This document shows, one piece after another, positions 9,098 through 18,165 of a stretch of 64,000 nt of DNA. The position numbers and the translations under genes were made by a program. This stretch comes from Pseudarthrobacter sp. GA104 (GTDB lineage Bacteria; Actinomycetota; Actinomycetes; Actinomycetales; Micrococcaceae). The stretch spans positions 992,001 through 1,056,000 of the forward strand of contig NZ_WOWL01000001.1 of the NCBI RefSeq assembly GCF_009741265.1, in the 5' to 3' direction. Within the stretch, counting starts at the first letter, position 1. Every line of letters begins with the position of its first letter. A model generated the notes under the pieces. The model worked only from the letters and a program-made list of their open reading frames with translations, ran no database searches and was not told the origin of the DNA.

Positions 9098-10354
9098 ATG
9101 GAGATACCGCAACGGGTGAACACCCTGGTGATCGGAGCCGGGCAGGCCGGCCTGGCCACCAGCTACTGGCTGGCGCGGCACGGCGTGGAGCACCAGGTGC
9201 TGGAGCGGCGGGATGCCCTGGGCGGGGCATGGCAGGACCGCTGGGATTCGTTCTACCTGAACACGCCCAACTTCTCCTTCATGTTGCCGGGCCTGACCTA
9301 CGACGGTCCCGAGCCTGACGCTTTCCTTCCCCGTGACGCCGTCATCGGCCTGTTCCGTGATTATGCCCAGCGGATTGCCGCGCCGGTGCTGCTGGACACG
9401 GAAGCCACCCGGATCGGCCGGGCTGACGGCGGATTCAGCGTGGAAACCACCGGCGGGCAGTTCGCGGCACAGAACGTCGTGCTGGCCAACGGGGCCTTCC
9501 AGCTGCCGCGCATCCCGGCGGCGTCGGCCGGCCTTCCCCCGCATGTGCTCCAGCTGCACAGCCACGACTACCGCAATCCGCAGCAGCTGCCGGGCGGTGC
9601 CGTGCTGGTGGTGGGCACCGGACAGTCCGGCGGGCAGATTACCGAGGACCTGCTGGCGGCCGGCCGGGAGGTGCACCTGGCCGTCTCAACCTGCCCCGAG
9701 GCGCCGCGCCGGTACCGGGGCCAGGACGTCTTCCACTGGATCCTGCAGGTCAACCTGCACGGCCCCGAGTACGGCATCAACGGTTTCCAGGTGGACCAGC
9801 TCCCCTCCCCCGCGGCGCGTTTCCTGTGCAATCCGCTGGTTTCCGGCAACGACGGCGGCCACAGCATCCGCGTGCGGGAACTGGGCCGCCGCGGCGTCCG
9901 GCTCCACGGCCGCTTTGAGGGAATCGACGACGGCGTCCTGGCCTTCAGCGACGACCTCCCCGAACGCCTGGCGATGGTTGAGGCAGGGTTCGGCCAGCGC
10001 CTGAAGCTGATGGCGGACGCCTACATCGCGGCGGCCGGCATTGATGCGCCGGCCCCGGAAACGCCGCGGACCGATTCATGGCTCCCCCCGGAATCCGGGG
10101 CACGGCTGGACCTGGACGCCGTAGGCATCACGGCGGTCATCTGGGCCACCGGGTACGGCCTGGACTTCAGCTTCCTGGACATCCCCGTGCTGGATGAGTG
10201 GAACTACCCCCGGCACTCCCGGGGCGTCACGGACGTCACCGGCCTGTACGCCGTCGGACTGCCCTGGCTGACGAGGCACGCCTCGGCCACCCTGGCGCTG
10301 GTGGGCGACGACGCCAAATACGTGGCCGGCCACATCGCCGGCCTGGGCGGCTGA
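9098..10354 (+). CDS. Flavin-dependent monooxygenase / NAD(P)-binding oxidoreductase
   Basis: 418 residues with an N-terminal FAD dinucleotide fold (VIGAGQAGLATSYWL from residue 11) and a second NADPH-binding fold near residue 170 (VVGTGQSGGQITEDL). This two-Rossmann arrangement belongs to the FMO/Baeyer-Villiger-like family, including putative flavoprotein monooxygenases (CzcO type). The substrate cannot be told. The ATG at 9098 has GGGAG upstream. It is followed 54 bp later by an alpha/beta hydrolase on the same strand, so they may be co-transcribed. Confidence 0.85.
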   Translation: MEIPQRVNTLVIGAGQAGLATSYWLARHGVEHQVLERRDALGGAWQDRWDSFYLNTPNFSFMLPGLTYDGPEPDAFLPRDAVIGLFRDYAQRIAAPVLLDTEATRIGRADGGFSVETTGGQFAAQNVVLANGAFQLPRIPAASAGLPPHVLQLHSHDYRNPQQLPGGAVLVVGTGQSGGQITEDLLAAGREVHLAVSTCPEAPRRYRGQDVFHWILQVNLHGPEYGINGFQVDQLPSPAARFLCNPLVSGNDGGHSIRVRELGRRGVRLHGRFEGIDDGVLAFSDDLPERLAMVEAGFGQRLKLMADAYIAAAGIDAPAPETPRTDSWLPPESGARLDLDAVGITAVIWATGYGLDFSFLDIPVLDEWNYPRHSRGVTDVTGLYAVGLPWLTRHASATLALVGDDAKYVAGHIAGLGG

Positions 10355-10408
10355 AGCCGTGCGGAAGCACCCCTTGCCAACGGCCGCCCCCGGCGTAGGG
10401 TTCCTTCC

Positions 10409-11185
10409 ATGAAACCGATTCGGGTCATCCTGCTCCCGGGCTCCGTCCTCCCCGCCGATGAGGCCTACGGCCCGCTGATTGAAGCCCTGGGGCCCGATGT
10501 GCAGGCTGTCGCCAAGGACCTGGAGCTCTACGCGGACGACGCACCTCCCCCCGGCTGGAGCCTGGACACCGAGATTGACGGCGTGCTGCGGGAGGCCGAT
10601 GCCCGGGGGTGGGACACCTTCCACCTTCTCGGGTACTCCGGCGGCGGCGCTGCTGCCCTGGCTTTTGCCGCAAAACATCCTGACAGGCTGCTCAGCCTGG
10701 CGCTGCTGGAACCCGCCTGGGCCGGGAACTGGGATTGGAGCCCTGCCCACACCGAACTCTGGAAACAGTACGAGCGGCTGGAAACGCTCCCGCCCGAGCA
10801 GTTCATGCCCGCCTTCATGAGGCTGGGAGTGAGGCACGAGGTCGTCCTTCCGCCGCCGCAGCCCGGTCCCCCGCCGCCGTGGATGGCCAAGCGGCCCGCG
10901 GGTATCAAGGCGTTCCTGCGGACCTTCAAGAGCTACGACCTGGACAGGGCCCGTTTGGCCGCCTTTAAACCGCCCGTGTTCTTCGCACTGGGGGGCCTGA
11001 GCAACCCCGACGACTACGGCGAGATTGCCGCCCGGCTGGCACGGGTGTTCTTCCCTGACTTCCATCTGGAGGTGTTCCCCAAGCGCCACCACTTCGATCC
11101 TCCCCACCGGATCGAGCCCAAGCGTCTGGCTGAGTTGCTCCGGCGGCACTGGGAGAAGGCGGAAAAGAGCCTGGGCAGGCTTTAG
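10409..11185 (+). CDS. Alpha/beta hydrolase
   Basis: 258 residues. The N-terminus RVILLPGSVLP is the first strand and oxyanion region, GYSGGG gives Ser77 as nucleophile, and a late histidine (KRHHFDPPHR) is placed for the triad. There is no signal peptide, so it is a cytoplasmic hydrolase of unknown substrate. It converges with the P-type ATPase gene at 11213. Confidence 0.82.
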   Translation: MKPIRVILLPGSVLPADEAYGPLIEALGPDVQAVAKDLELYADDAPPPGWSLDTEIDGVLREADARGWDTFHLLGYSGGGAAALAFAAKHPDRLLSLALLEPAWAGNWDWSPAHTELWKQYERLETLPPEQFMPAFMRLGVRHEVVLPPPQPGPPPPWMAKRPAGIKAFLRTFKSYDLDRARLAAFKPPVFFALGGLSNPDDYGEIAARLARVFFPDFHLEVFPKRHHFDPPHRIEPKRLAELLRRHWEKAEKSLGRL

Positions 11186-11212
11186 GAAAGCCCTCCCGGG
11201 CATACTCCGGGC

Positions 11213-13912
11213 TCAAGCGCGCATGCGTTGGCGCCGCCGGGGGCGAACACGGAGACGGCGGCGCGGGCGTACCCGGACCGGCGCACTGAATCTGAAGGCG
11301 CGGCGGGAGAGGTGGTGGGTGTCCGGGCGGCGGCGGACGGCCACCGGCCCGGCGGGCAGCTTCTGGGCGGCACGGGAGAAGAACCACCGCTTGGCGATCT
11401 CCACCAGCACCAGGTACACCGCGATCATGCCCAGCAGGGCCAGGAAGAACGGGACCGGCAGCGGGTCGAAGCCCAGCAGGCCCTGCAGCGGCGAGAGCGG
11501 CAGGTAGACGCCGAGCGCCACAACGCCCAGCGAGGCTGCGACCAGGCCGGCGGACGGCCGGCTGCGGAGGAACGGGACGCGGCGGGTCCTGATGGCGAAG
11601 ATGATGAGGGTCTGGGTTGCGATCGACTCGATGAACCAGCCCGCCCGGAACTCCCCCGGCACGGCGTCGAATGCGAACAGCATCAGGGCGAAGGTGGCGA
11701 AGTCAAAGAGCGAGCTGATGGGCCCGAAGAGGAACATGAAACGCCGGATGAAGGCGATGTTCCAGTGCGACGGCGCCCGGAGCTGCTCCCGGTCCACCCG
11801 GTCGCCCGGGATGGCGAGCTGGCCGGCGTCGTAGAGCAGGTTGTTGAGCAGGATCTGGCCGGGCAGCATGGGCAGGAAGCTCAGCACCACGGACGCCGTG
11901 GCGGCACTGAACATGTTGCCGAAGTTGCTGGAGGTTCCCATCAGCACGTACTTGATGGTGTTCGCGAAGATCCGCCGCCCCTCCATCACCCCTTCGGCCA
12001 GGACGCCGAGGTCCTTGTCCAGCAGCACGACGTCGGCGGCGTCCTTGGCGACGTCGGTGGCACTGTCCACGGAGATGCCGATGTCCGCCTTGTGCAGGGC
12101 CAGGGCGTCGTTGACGCCGTCCCCCATGAACCCGACGGAGCCGCCGCTCTGGCGCAGCAGCGTGATGATGCGCGCCTTCTGCTCGGGGGAAACGCGGGCG
12201 AAGATGGTGGCGGTCCGGGCGGACGCGGCGAGCGCGGCGTCGGACAGCGCATCGACCTCGGCTCCCGTCAGGGTCCCCCCGGAGATCACGCCGACATCGT
12301 CGCAGACCTTCTCCGCCACCTTGGCGTTGTCCCCCGTGGCGATCTTCACCGAAATGCCCAGCGCCTCCAGTCGGTCCAGGGACTCCCTGGCGTTGGCCTT
12401 GGGCTTGTCCAAAAAGACCAGGAATCCGGCCAGTGACAGGCCGCGTTCGTCCGCCTGGGTGAGCTGGACGAGCCCGGCCGCATCCCGGGCGGCCACGGCG
12501 ACAACCCGGGAGCCGGCGTCGAACTGTTCGTCCAGCATCGCCTGCACGGCGGGCGGGGTCGGGCCGCACAGGGCGAGGACGTCCTCCGGGGCGCCCTTGG
12601 TGACCAGTCGCGGGCGGCCGCCTGCCTCCCGCACCAGCACGGTGGTGCGGCGGCGCTGGTGGTCGAAGCCGATCAGGTCCAGCCGCTCGAAGCAGGCCGC
12701 ATCGAAGGCGGCCGCGCCGGGGCTGTCCCACAGGGCCGCGTCCAGCGGGTTCTGCCCGGCGGAGGAGAGCTTGGCCTCGGCGTAGTCCGCCTCGGTGGCC
12801 AGCAGGCCCAGGGTGAGCAGGCCGCCGTCGGACGTCTCCGGGGCAACGGGCAGCGCGCCGGTGAAGCTGATCCGCCCCTCCGTCAGGGTGCCGGTCTTGT
12901 CGGTGACCAGGATGTCCATGTCGCCCAGGTCCTCGATGCAGACCAGGCGTTTGACCAGCACCTTCCGCCTGGCCAGCTGGCGCGTGCCGGTGGCCAGGGA
13001 CGTGCTGACGACGGCGGGCAGCAGCTGCGGCGTGATGCCCACCGCGATGGCCAGCGAAAAGAGGAGCGATTCGATGAGCGGGCGCTGCAGCAGCAGGTTG
13101 GCGATGAAGATCAGGGTGGTCAGCACGATGGCCACCTGCAGCAGCAGAAAGGAGAACCGCTTGAGCCCGAGCTGGAATTCGGTCTGCGGCTGCCGTTCGC
13201 CCAGGCCCAGGGCGATCCGGCCGAACTCGGCGCGGCCGCCGGTGGCTACCACCACGCCGGTGCAGCTGCCGGACTGGATGACGGTGCCCATGAACACGCA
13301 GGAGGCGAGGTCTGCCAGGGCGGCGCCGGCGGGCACCGGCGCGGGGTCCTTCGCGGCGGGAAGGGACTCCCCGGTGAGGATGCTTTCGTCGCACAGGAGT
13401 CCGCTGGCGGTGAGGAGGCGGATGTCGGCGGGAATGATGGCGCCCAGGGAGAGGTGGACGACGTCGCCCGGCACCAGTGCGGTGACGTCCACTTCCCTGG
13501 TTGTTCCGCCGCGGAGCACCACCGCACGGTGCGTCACGCGGTCGTGCAGGGCCTCGGACGCCCGTTCGGCGCGGAATTCGTTGGTGAAGCCCAGGCCCAC
13601 GCTGACCAGCAGGATCACGCCAATGACGATTGAATTGGTGGCATCCCCCAGGAACAGCGACAACCCGGCGGTGATGAGCAGCAGGATCAGGATGGGGCTG
13701 GCGAACTGGCGCCCCAGCACGGCCCAGCCATTGGCGCGGTGGGTTCGCACGGCGTTGGGCCCGAGTTCCGCCTGGCGGCGTGCCGCCTCGTTCCCGGACA
13801 GGCCCGCGGGGCTGGAGCCCAGCTGCTCCAGCACCTGCTGGGCTGCCAGGGCCGCCGCATCGCTGATGGGGAGCTGGAGCGGGCTGCGCTGCCGGACGTT
13901 CAGGTCAGTCAT
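11213..13912 (-). CDS. mgtA: Magnesium-translocating P-type ATPase (MgtA/MgtB)
   Basis: 899-residue P3-type ATPase: TGES actuator loop at 180-183, phosphorylated Asp338 in DKTGTLTEG, and the GDGVND hinge near 600. The membrane block has NNLLYDAGQLAIPGDRVD, which is characteristic of MgtA/MgtB. These pumps import Mg2+ from the periplasmic side. The C-terminal 40 residues are very arginine-rich (HLSRRAFRF then RPRRRLRVRPRRR) and look like an unstructured tail. The start at 13912 lies only 6 bp after the stop of the upstream secreted protein and has no SD of its own, so translation may be coupled. Confidence 0.93.
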   Translation of the reverse strand: MTDLNVRQRSPLQLPISDAAALAAQQVLEQLGSSPAGLSGNEAARRQAELGPNAVRTHRANGWAVLGRQFASPILILLLITAGLSLFLGDATNSIVIGVILLVSVGLGFTNEFRAERASEALHDRVTHRAVVLRGGTTREVDVTALVPGDVVHLSLGAIIPADIRLLTASGLLCDESILTGESLPAAKDPAPVPAGAALADLASCVFMGTVIQSGSCTGVVVATGGRAEFGRIALGLGERQPQTEFQLGLKRFSFLLLQVAIVLTTLIFIANLLLQRPLIESLLFSLAIAVGITPQLLPAVVSTSLATGTRQLARRKVLVKRLVCIEDLGDMDILVTDKTGTLTEGRISFTGALPVAPETSDGGLLTLGLLATEADYAEAKLSSAGQNPLDAALWDSPGAAAFDAACFERLDLIGFDHQRRRTTVLVREAGGRPRLVTKGAPEDVLALCGPTPPAVQAMLDEQFDAGSRVVAVAARDAAGLVQLTQADERGLSLAGFLVFLDKPKANARESLDRLEALGISVKIATGDNAKVAEKVCDDVGVISGGTLTGAEVDALSDAALAASARTATIFARVSPEQKARIITLLRQSGGSVGFMGDGVNDALALHKADIGISVDSATDVAKDAADVVLLDKDLGVLAEGVMEGRRIFANTIKYVLMGTSSNFGNMFSAATASVVLSFLPMLPGQILLNNLLYDAGQLAIPGDRVDREQLRAPSHWNIAFIRRFMFLFGPISSLFDFATFALMLFAFDAVPGEFRAGWFIESIATQTLIIFAIRTRRVPFLRSRPSAGLVAASLGVVALGVYLPLSPLQGLLGFDPLPVPFFLALLGMIAVYLVLVEIAKRWFFSRAAQKLPAGPVAVRRRPDTHHLSRRAFRFSAPVRVRPRRRLRVRPRRRQRMRA

Positions 13913-13918
13913 GCAGGA

Positions 13919-14599
13919 CTACGCGGGGAAGCCGAAGCAGGGGTAGAAATCCTCCACGCCCGGCCGGGCCACTTCAATGCAGCGGGACTTCACCTGTTCC
14001 AGGAGCGCGCTGGTGTCCGTGCCGGAAGCGGTGACGCCGCCGACCGCCACTGACACCCCTGCCGTGGCGGTGCGCCGGAGGCTGTTGTCCGTGGAGTTGA
14101 CGTTGCCCTCGCCGGGGTAGTTGTTGTGGACGTTCGTGGTCTGGTGCTCGAGCGGGCCCGTTCCGGTCCACGTTGCCGAGAGCCTGATGGTGACGGGATT
14201 GCCGTCGCCGTCCGTGCCCGGGATGTCAGTGCTGATGGAGGCGGCGGTCAGCCTCGGGTCAACCACCAGGGGCGCCATGTTCTGGCCGTCTGCCTGGAAC
14301 AGCACCGCACCGCCCCCGGCGGCTGCGCTGACGCCGGATGCCTCGGCGCAGGTGTCGGTGACGCGGACAAACACTGCCGTGAGGCCCTGCTTGTTCACGG
14401 GGCCGGGCTGTCCGGCGTACATCGCCGTGCTCGAGGAGACGAAGATCTCGGTCTGCTCGCAGCCAACCGTGCTGACCACCACGGCGGCGCCGTGGGCGGA
14501 CGAGATGGTGTGGTAGATATTGGGCGGAGCCGCTCCGGCCGGTGTTGCGCCCGCAGCCACCGTGGCCGCAGTGGACAGTCCCATGAGCAAGCGTTTCAT
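13919..14599 (-). CDS. Secreted hypothetical protein upstream of mgtA
   Basis: 226 residues with a signal peptide (MKRLLMGLSTAATVAAGATPAGAAP). The mature part is Ser/Thr/Ala-rich and beta-strand-like, with cysteines at the start and near the C-terminus (CIEVARPGVEDFYPCFGF). AAGGAG precedes the ATG by seven bases. I recognise no named domain. Its tight spacing to mgtA (6 bp) suggests one transcript, but the pairing of a secreted protein with an Mg pump is unexplained. Confidence 0.75.
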   Translation of the reverse strand: MKRLLMGLSTAATVAAGATPAGAAPPNIYHTISSAHGAAVVVSTVGCEQTEIFVSSSTAMYAGQPGPVNKQGLTAVFVRVTDTCAEASGVSAAAGGGAVLFQADGQNMAPLVVDPRLTAASISTDIPGTDGDGNPVTIRLSATWTGTGPLEHQTTNVHNNYPGEGNVNSTDNSLRRTATAGVSVAVGGVTASGTDTSALLEQVKSRCIEVARPGVEDFYPCFGFPA

Positions 14600-14627
14600 G
14601 ACAGCTCCTTAGTCCGCTTGCCCCCAT

Positions 14628-14664
14628 TAAAGCCCCGGTGGCGGCAGCTCCAGTACGGGCTTTA
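14628..14664 (-). terminator. Weak hairpin after the first subtilase gene or leader of the secreted gene
   Basis: 8-bp complementary arms (14628-14635 with 14657-14664) with a 21-nt loop, between the two minus-strand genes. The long loop makes it a weak candidate. Confidence 0.3.
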
Positions 14665-14680
14665 GGCCCGATTGCCGGCG

Positions 14681-15931
14681 TTACGGCTGGCGGACCGCCA
14701 GGTCGGCGTTGACGCGGCCGTGCGCCCAGTATGTTTCAGAGCCGGCCTTCATCTCGGCTGTTGATTCGATGTTGAAGCGGACTGAAGCGTTGGTGGCGCC
14801 GGCATGGGACTTCCACGCAAGGGCGGCCACCGCGGCAACGATGGGCGCGGCCATCGAGGTGCCGCTGCCGATGTCGTAACCGAGGGAGCGTCCGTACTGC
14901 CTCGCGATGGCGAATTTGTGGTTGGGGAAGGTGGAGTAGACGCTGACTCCCGGTGCTGCGACGTCCACCCAGGCTCCGTAGGTTGAGAATGAGGCCTTGG
15001 CGTCCTTGTTGTCGGTGGCTCCGACGGCGATGACGTTGGCATATGCGCCGGGGTACATCATGGTTGTGTTGCCCCCGTTGCCGGCGGCGGCAACGAGCAC
15101 CACGCCATCGCGCCAGGCGTTATTGACGGCGGTCTCGAGAGTGGTGGTCGCCCCCACGGCAAGGCTCATGTTAATCACCTTCGCACCGCTGTTGACCGCC
15201 CAGTTGATTCCGTTCGCGAGGCCTGAGCTGGATCCCATCCCGGTATCGTTGAGGACTTTGCCGGCCAGGATGGTACAGCCCGGGCAAACGCCGGCGACGC
15301 CTATGGAGTTCTCCGACGTGGCGGCAACGATCCCGGCAACGTGCGTGCCATGGCCGTAATTGTCCTCGTTGTTTCGTGCAGTGGTGAAGTTGGCCCGTGC
15401 AACGACCTTCGGGTTGATGTCCGGGTTGTCGGTTGCGACGCCGGAATCGAGGACGGCAACGCCTATCCCGCTGCCGGTGGTGAGAGTCCACGCTTCCACG
15501 GCGTCCACGTCGGCGTCGGCGTATTTTGGGTCACCGCTGACAGTCACGGTGCCGGCGGTGTTGGTGAACGACTGGCCATAGTTTTGCAGGGCGTATTGGC
15601 GCGGAAAGTATTGATCGTTCGTGGCGGGCCTGACGATCTTGTCCGGCTCGGCGTACTCCACCATAGGATTCCGGCTGAGGGCTTCAATAAGTTGAAGTTC
15701 CTTCCCCTCCGGCACCTTTATTAGCCGGGCACCGGTGCTGCCGATTTCAGGGCCTTCGCTGAGGCCGTGCCCGCGCAGGGCGCCCGCCGCGGCGCCATCG
15801 TCACGGAATTTCACCATAATCTGGCCCGCGACAAATGAAGGCTCGGCGGCTGCGTTGCCCTGGGCCGCAAAAGCAATTCCGCTTATTCCCATGATTGCCG
15901 CCAAGAATCCGGCGATGCCTGCTTTTTTCAT
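14681..15931 (-). CDS. Secreted subtilisin-like serine protease (S8)
   Basis: 416 residues: signal peptide, an N-terminal propeptide with a typical VAGQIMVKFRDD inhibitor-like strand (about 30-100), then the S8 catalytic domain. The triad is Asp162 (AVLDSG), His194 (YGHGTHVAG) and Ser359 (SGTSMAAP), with oxyanion Asn285 (AAAGNGG). No C-terminal accessory domain follows. This fits a fervidolysin/thermitase-like extracellular protease. It is a single gene with GGAG about 12 bases before ATG. Confidence 0.92.
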   Translation of the reverse strand: MKKAGIAGFLAAIMGISGIAFAAQGNAAAEPSFVAGQIMVKFRDDGAAAGALRGHGLSEGPEIGSTGARLIKVPEGKELQLIEALSRNPMVEYAEPDKIVRPATNDQYFPRQYALQNYGQSFTNTAGTVTVSGDPKYADADVDAVEAWTLTTGSGIGVAVLDSGVATDNPDINPKVVARANFTTARNNEDNYGHGTHVAGIVAATSENSIGVAGVCPGCTILAGKVLNDTGMGSSSGLANGINWAVNSGAKVINMSLAVGATTTLETAVNNAWRDGVVLVAAAGNGGNTTMMYPGAYANVIAVGATDNKDAKASFSTYGAWVDVAAPGVSVYSTFPNHKFAIARQYGRSLGYDIGSGTSMAAPIVAAVAALAWKSHAGATNASVRFNIESTAEMKAGSETYWAHGRVNADLAVRQP

Positions 15932-16103
15932 GGGGTTATCTTGCTCCGATCACCACCGGCTGGATAGTGCCCCGGACAAATCTTTTTTAGCGCGCACCCA
16001 TCCGTAATGCGATACAGCCCGAATTGCTGGCATAACCCTTCGGGCCGGCCGGTAAACATAACCAGCTAACCCATGAACCCCATATCGCATTCAGGAGAAC
16101 ACC

Positions 16104-16556
16104 ATGGCAACACACACGCACACAGGCACGGCAACCCGCACCAACGTGCAAAAGGCATCACTGGCCGTAGGCGCAGTATTCCTGCTGGTCGGCGTCCTGG
16201 GCTTTGTTCCGGGCATCACGGCCAACTTCGAACAGCTGCACTTCGCCGGCAGCCATTCCGAGGCCATGCTGCTGGGCCTCTTCCAGGTCTCGGCCCTGCA
16301 CAATATCGTCCACCTGCTCTTCGGCGCAGCCGGCATCGCCCTGGCCCGAACCGCCGGCGGAGCCCGTTCCTTCCTGCTCTACGGCGGCATCATCTACCTG
16401 GTCCTCTTCGTCTACGGCCTGGTGGTCCCCCAGGACTCCGCCGGCAACTTCGTCCCGCTGAACAGCTTCGACAACGTCCTGCACCTGCTGCTCGGCGTCG
16501 GCATGGTGGCCCTGGCCCTGGTGCTCACCAAGGGGCACAGCAAGGCCCGCGCTTAA
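16104..16556 (+). CDS. DUF4383 membrane protein
   Basis: 150 residues with four predicted membrane helices. The Lys/His-rich start, FLLVGVLGFVPGIT, and the HNIVHLLFGAAGIA and FDNVLHLLLGVGM repeats are the DUF4383 signature (paired helices with HxxxHL). Function is unknown; members are common in actinobacteria. AGGAG lies upstream of ATG. Confidence 0.88.
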   Translation: MATHTHTGTATRTNVQKASLAVGAVFLLVGVLGFVPGITANFEQLHFAGSHSEAMLLGLFQVSALHNIVHLLFGAAGIALARTAGGARSFLLYGGIIYLVLFVYGLVVPQDSAGNFVPLNSFDNVLHLLLGVGMVALALVLTKGHSKARA

Positions 16557-16592
16557 CGGCAGTTTCCGGCGGCAGCCCCGCCTGGCACCAAC

Positions 16593-16643
16593 ACGGCAAT
16601 GCCCCCGTCCGCAGCCTCCCGCTGCGGCCGGGGGCATTGCCGT
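16593..16643. terminator. Two-tier bidirectional terminator hairpin
   Basis: An outer 15-bp stem (16593-16607 with 16629-16643) encloses a second 7-bp stem (16609-16615 with 16621-16627). It lies between the convergent DUF4383 and GerMN genes. Confidence 0.8.
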
Positions 16644-16658
16644 CAGCGCTCCCGGGCG

Positions 16659-17327
16659 CTACTTGAGGCTGAGCACCTCGTCGATGGGGCGGCCGTTGAC
16701 GAACACCTGGGCACTCGTGGCCCCGGACGCGGCCATGGCGGTGTACTCCAGCTGGCCCTTCGCTCGCGGGATGTCGCACACGCCGCCCAGCATGAACTGC
16801 CCGGTGAGCCAGATGGTGATCGTGCTTCCGTTCAGCTCACCGCCCAGATAGCTGAGGTTCGACTGGTACAGGACGTTCACCAGCCCCGACATCCCGACGT
16901 CGCGGCTCTTGTTCGCCAGCAGCGCGCCGATGCTGGGGCCCACCTGGTCGGTGAAGCGCACGGGCGCGGTGGTGGTGGCGACGAGGCTGTCGCCGCAGCC
17001 GATCGCGGGCCCGGAGACGCCGTTGTCGTCCACCGCCACGTAGTAGATGGTCAGCGGCGCCACCTGTTCCGGGAGTCCGGTAGGGCTTGGTTCCGCCGTC
17101 GCCGGCGGCCTCGCGGGAACGGACGACGGCGGCGCTGTCGCCGTGGGGGACGCGGTCACCGGCGCGCTGGTCTGCGAGGTGGGGCTCGCCGTCGCGCTTG
17201 AAGCGGAGGGGCTCGGGGAGGCGGAGGTGCTGGTAGGCGCCGGGGACGGCGGGCCAAAACAGCCTGTGAGCATGAAAAGCGCGGAGAACCCCAGAACGCT
17301 GAGTGCCGACAGCCGAGGCCTGGCCAT
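16659..17327 (-). CDS. GerMN-domain lipoprotein
   Basis: 222 residues. A lipoprotein signal ends in LTGC, followed by a 70-residue Ser/Thr/Pro/Ala linker and then a GerMN-like domain (APLTIYYVAVDD…GPAIGCGDSLV). GerMN domains occur in spore germination protein GerM and in actinobacterial LpqB-type lipoproteins; they are envelope-associated with uncertain ligands. The ATG at 17327 is used because it begins a proper signal peptide and follows a G-rich ribosome site; an upstream in-frame start at 17375 would spoil the signal. Confidence 0.8.
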   Translation of the reverse strand: MARPRLSALSVLGFSALFMLTGCFGPPSPAPTSTSASPSPSASSATASPTSQTSAPVTASPTATAPPSSVPARPPATAEPSPTGLPEQVAPLTIYYVAVDDNGVSGPAIGCGDSLVATTTAPVRFTDQVGPSIGALLANKSRDVGMSGLVNVLYQSNLSYLGGELNGSTITIWLTGQFMLGGVCDIPRAKGQLEYTAMAASGATSAQVFVNGRPIDEVLSLK

Positions 17328-17531
17328 GTTGCCCCCTTGGGTGTGGACCCCGGTTTTTCGGGGAGCCACTTTCAAGCTACGCCTGAGGCTTCACCGTGGA
17401 ACAGGGACTTAGGTCCGGGCCAGCGCGGAACGGCCGGCACAGGGTTGTTGTGCCCATCGCCGGATGCTGTGAAAGTGTGGAAGCATTCGGTGGGGCCGTT
17501 CCAGGTGCCCATGACAGCAGTTGGGGGCAAA

Positions 17532-18083
17532 ATGGCGGGTCGGGCACAATCACGGCGGCACCTGCTGGCATCTGGTTTGATGCTGGGGACGCTTGCCGCG
17601 GCCGGCTGCGCGGCCCCCGACGGACCTGCCACCAAGACAAGCAGCGCCCCGCCGGTCACCAGCGCACCGGCATCCGTCGCGGACACTTTCCCCAGGTATG
17701 ACTCCCTGCGGGCAGAGCTGATCGCCGCCCTGGAAGAGAAGCTGCCCGGCATCACCTGGGCCCGGGACAAGCCGGCCGCCCTGTCGCGGTTGGACGACGG
17801 CCGGTGCATGCTGTACCCGCAGACGATGAAAAGCAGTGCGGACGTGGTGGAACCCTCGAACCATTTCGCAGACATTTTCTCCGCCGGCGACCCCGTCCTG
17901 GCCAGGCACGGCTTCCCTGCCTTTGGCGGGACAGACGATGTCCCTGGCGGCTGGGTGGTGGCGCGCAGCACTGATGCGGCCGGCGCCACCCTGACCATCG
18001 AATCGAAGAGCCCGGCCTACCTGCGCATCAGCGTGCCGGTGAAGTCCGCGACCTGCGATCCGGCCGAGCTTCCCCAGAGCTGA
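17532..18083 (+). CDS. Lipoprotein of unknown function
   Basis: 183 residues. The N-terminus (MAGRAQSRRHLLASGLMLG, then AAAGCAAP) is a lipoprotein signal with twin arginines, possibly Tat-exported. The mature domain has one Cys pair (GRCMLYP and ATCDPAEL) likely to form a disulfide. ATG 17532 follows GGGGGCAAA. I know of similar small actinobacterial lipoproteins but cannot name a domain. It precedes the WXG-calpain gene by 82 bp on the same strand. Confidence 0.75.
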   Translation: MAGRAQSRRHLLASGLMLGTLAAAGCAAPDGPATKTSSAPPVTSAPASVADTFPRYDSLRAELIAALEEKLPGITWARDKPAALSRLDDGRCMLYPQTMKSSADVVEPSNHFADIFSAGDPVLARHGFPAFGGTDDVPGGWVVARSTDAAGATLTIESKSPAYLRISVPVKSATCDPAELPQS

Positions 18084-18165
18084 GGGAAGTTCTGCCCATC
18101 GCACCAGTGGCCGCAGCAGGCCTACGATGGCGCTGGTACGGCGTCGAAACGAGGGGGACGGACGA

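Noticed and set aside
11703..13394. Alternative minus-strand frame within mgtA
   Set aside because: Arg/Pro/Gly-rich shadow of the ATPase gene without any motif.
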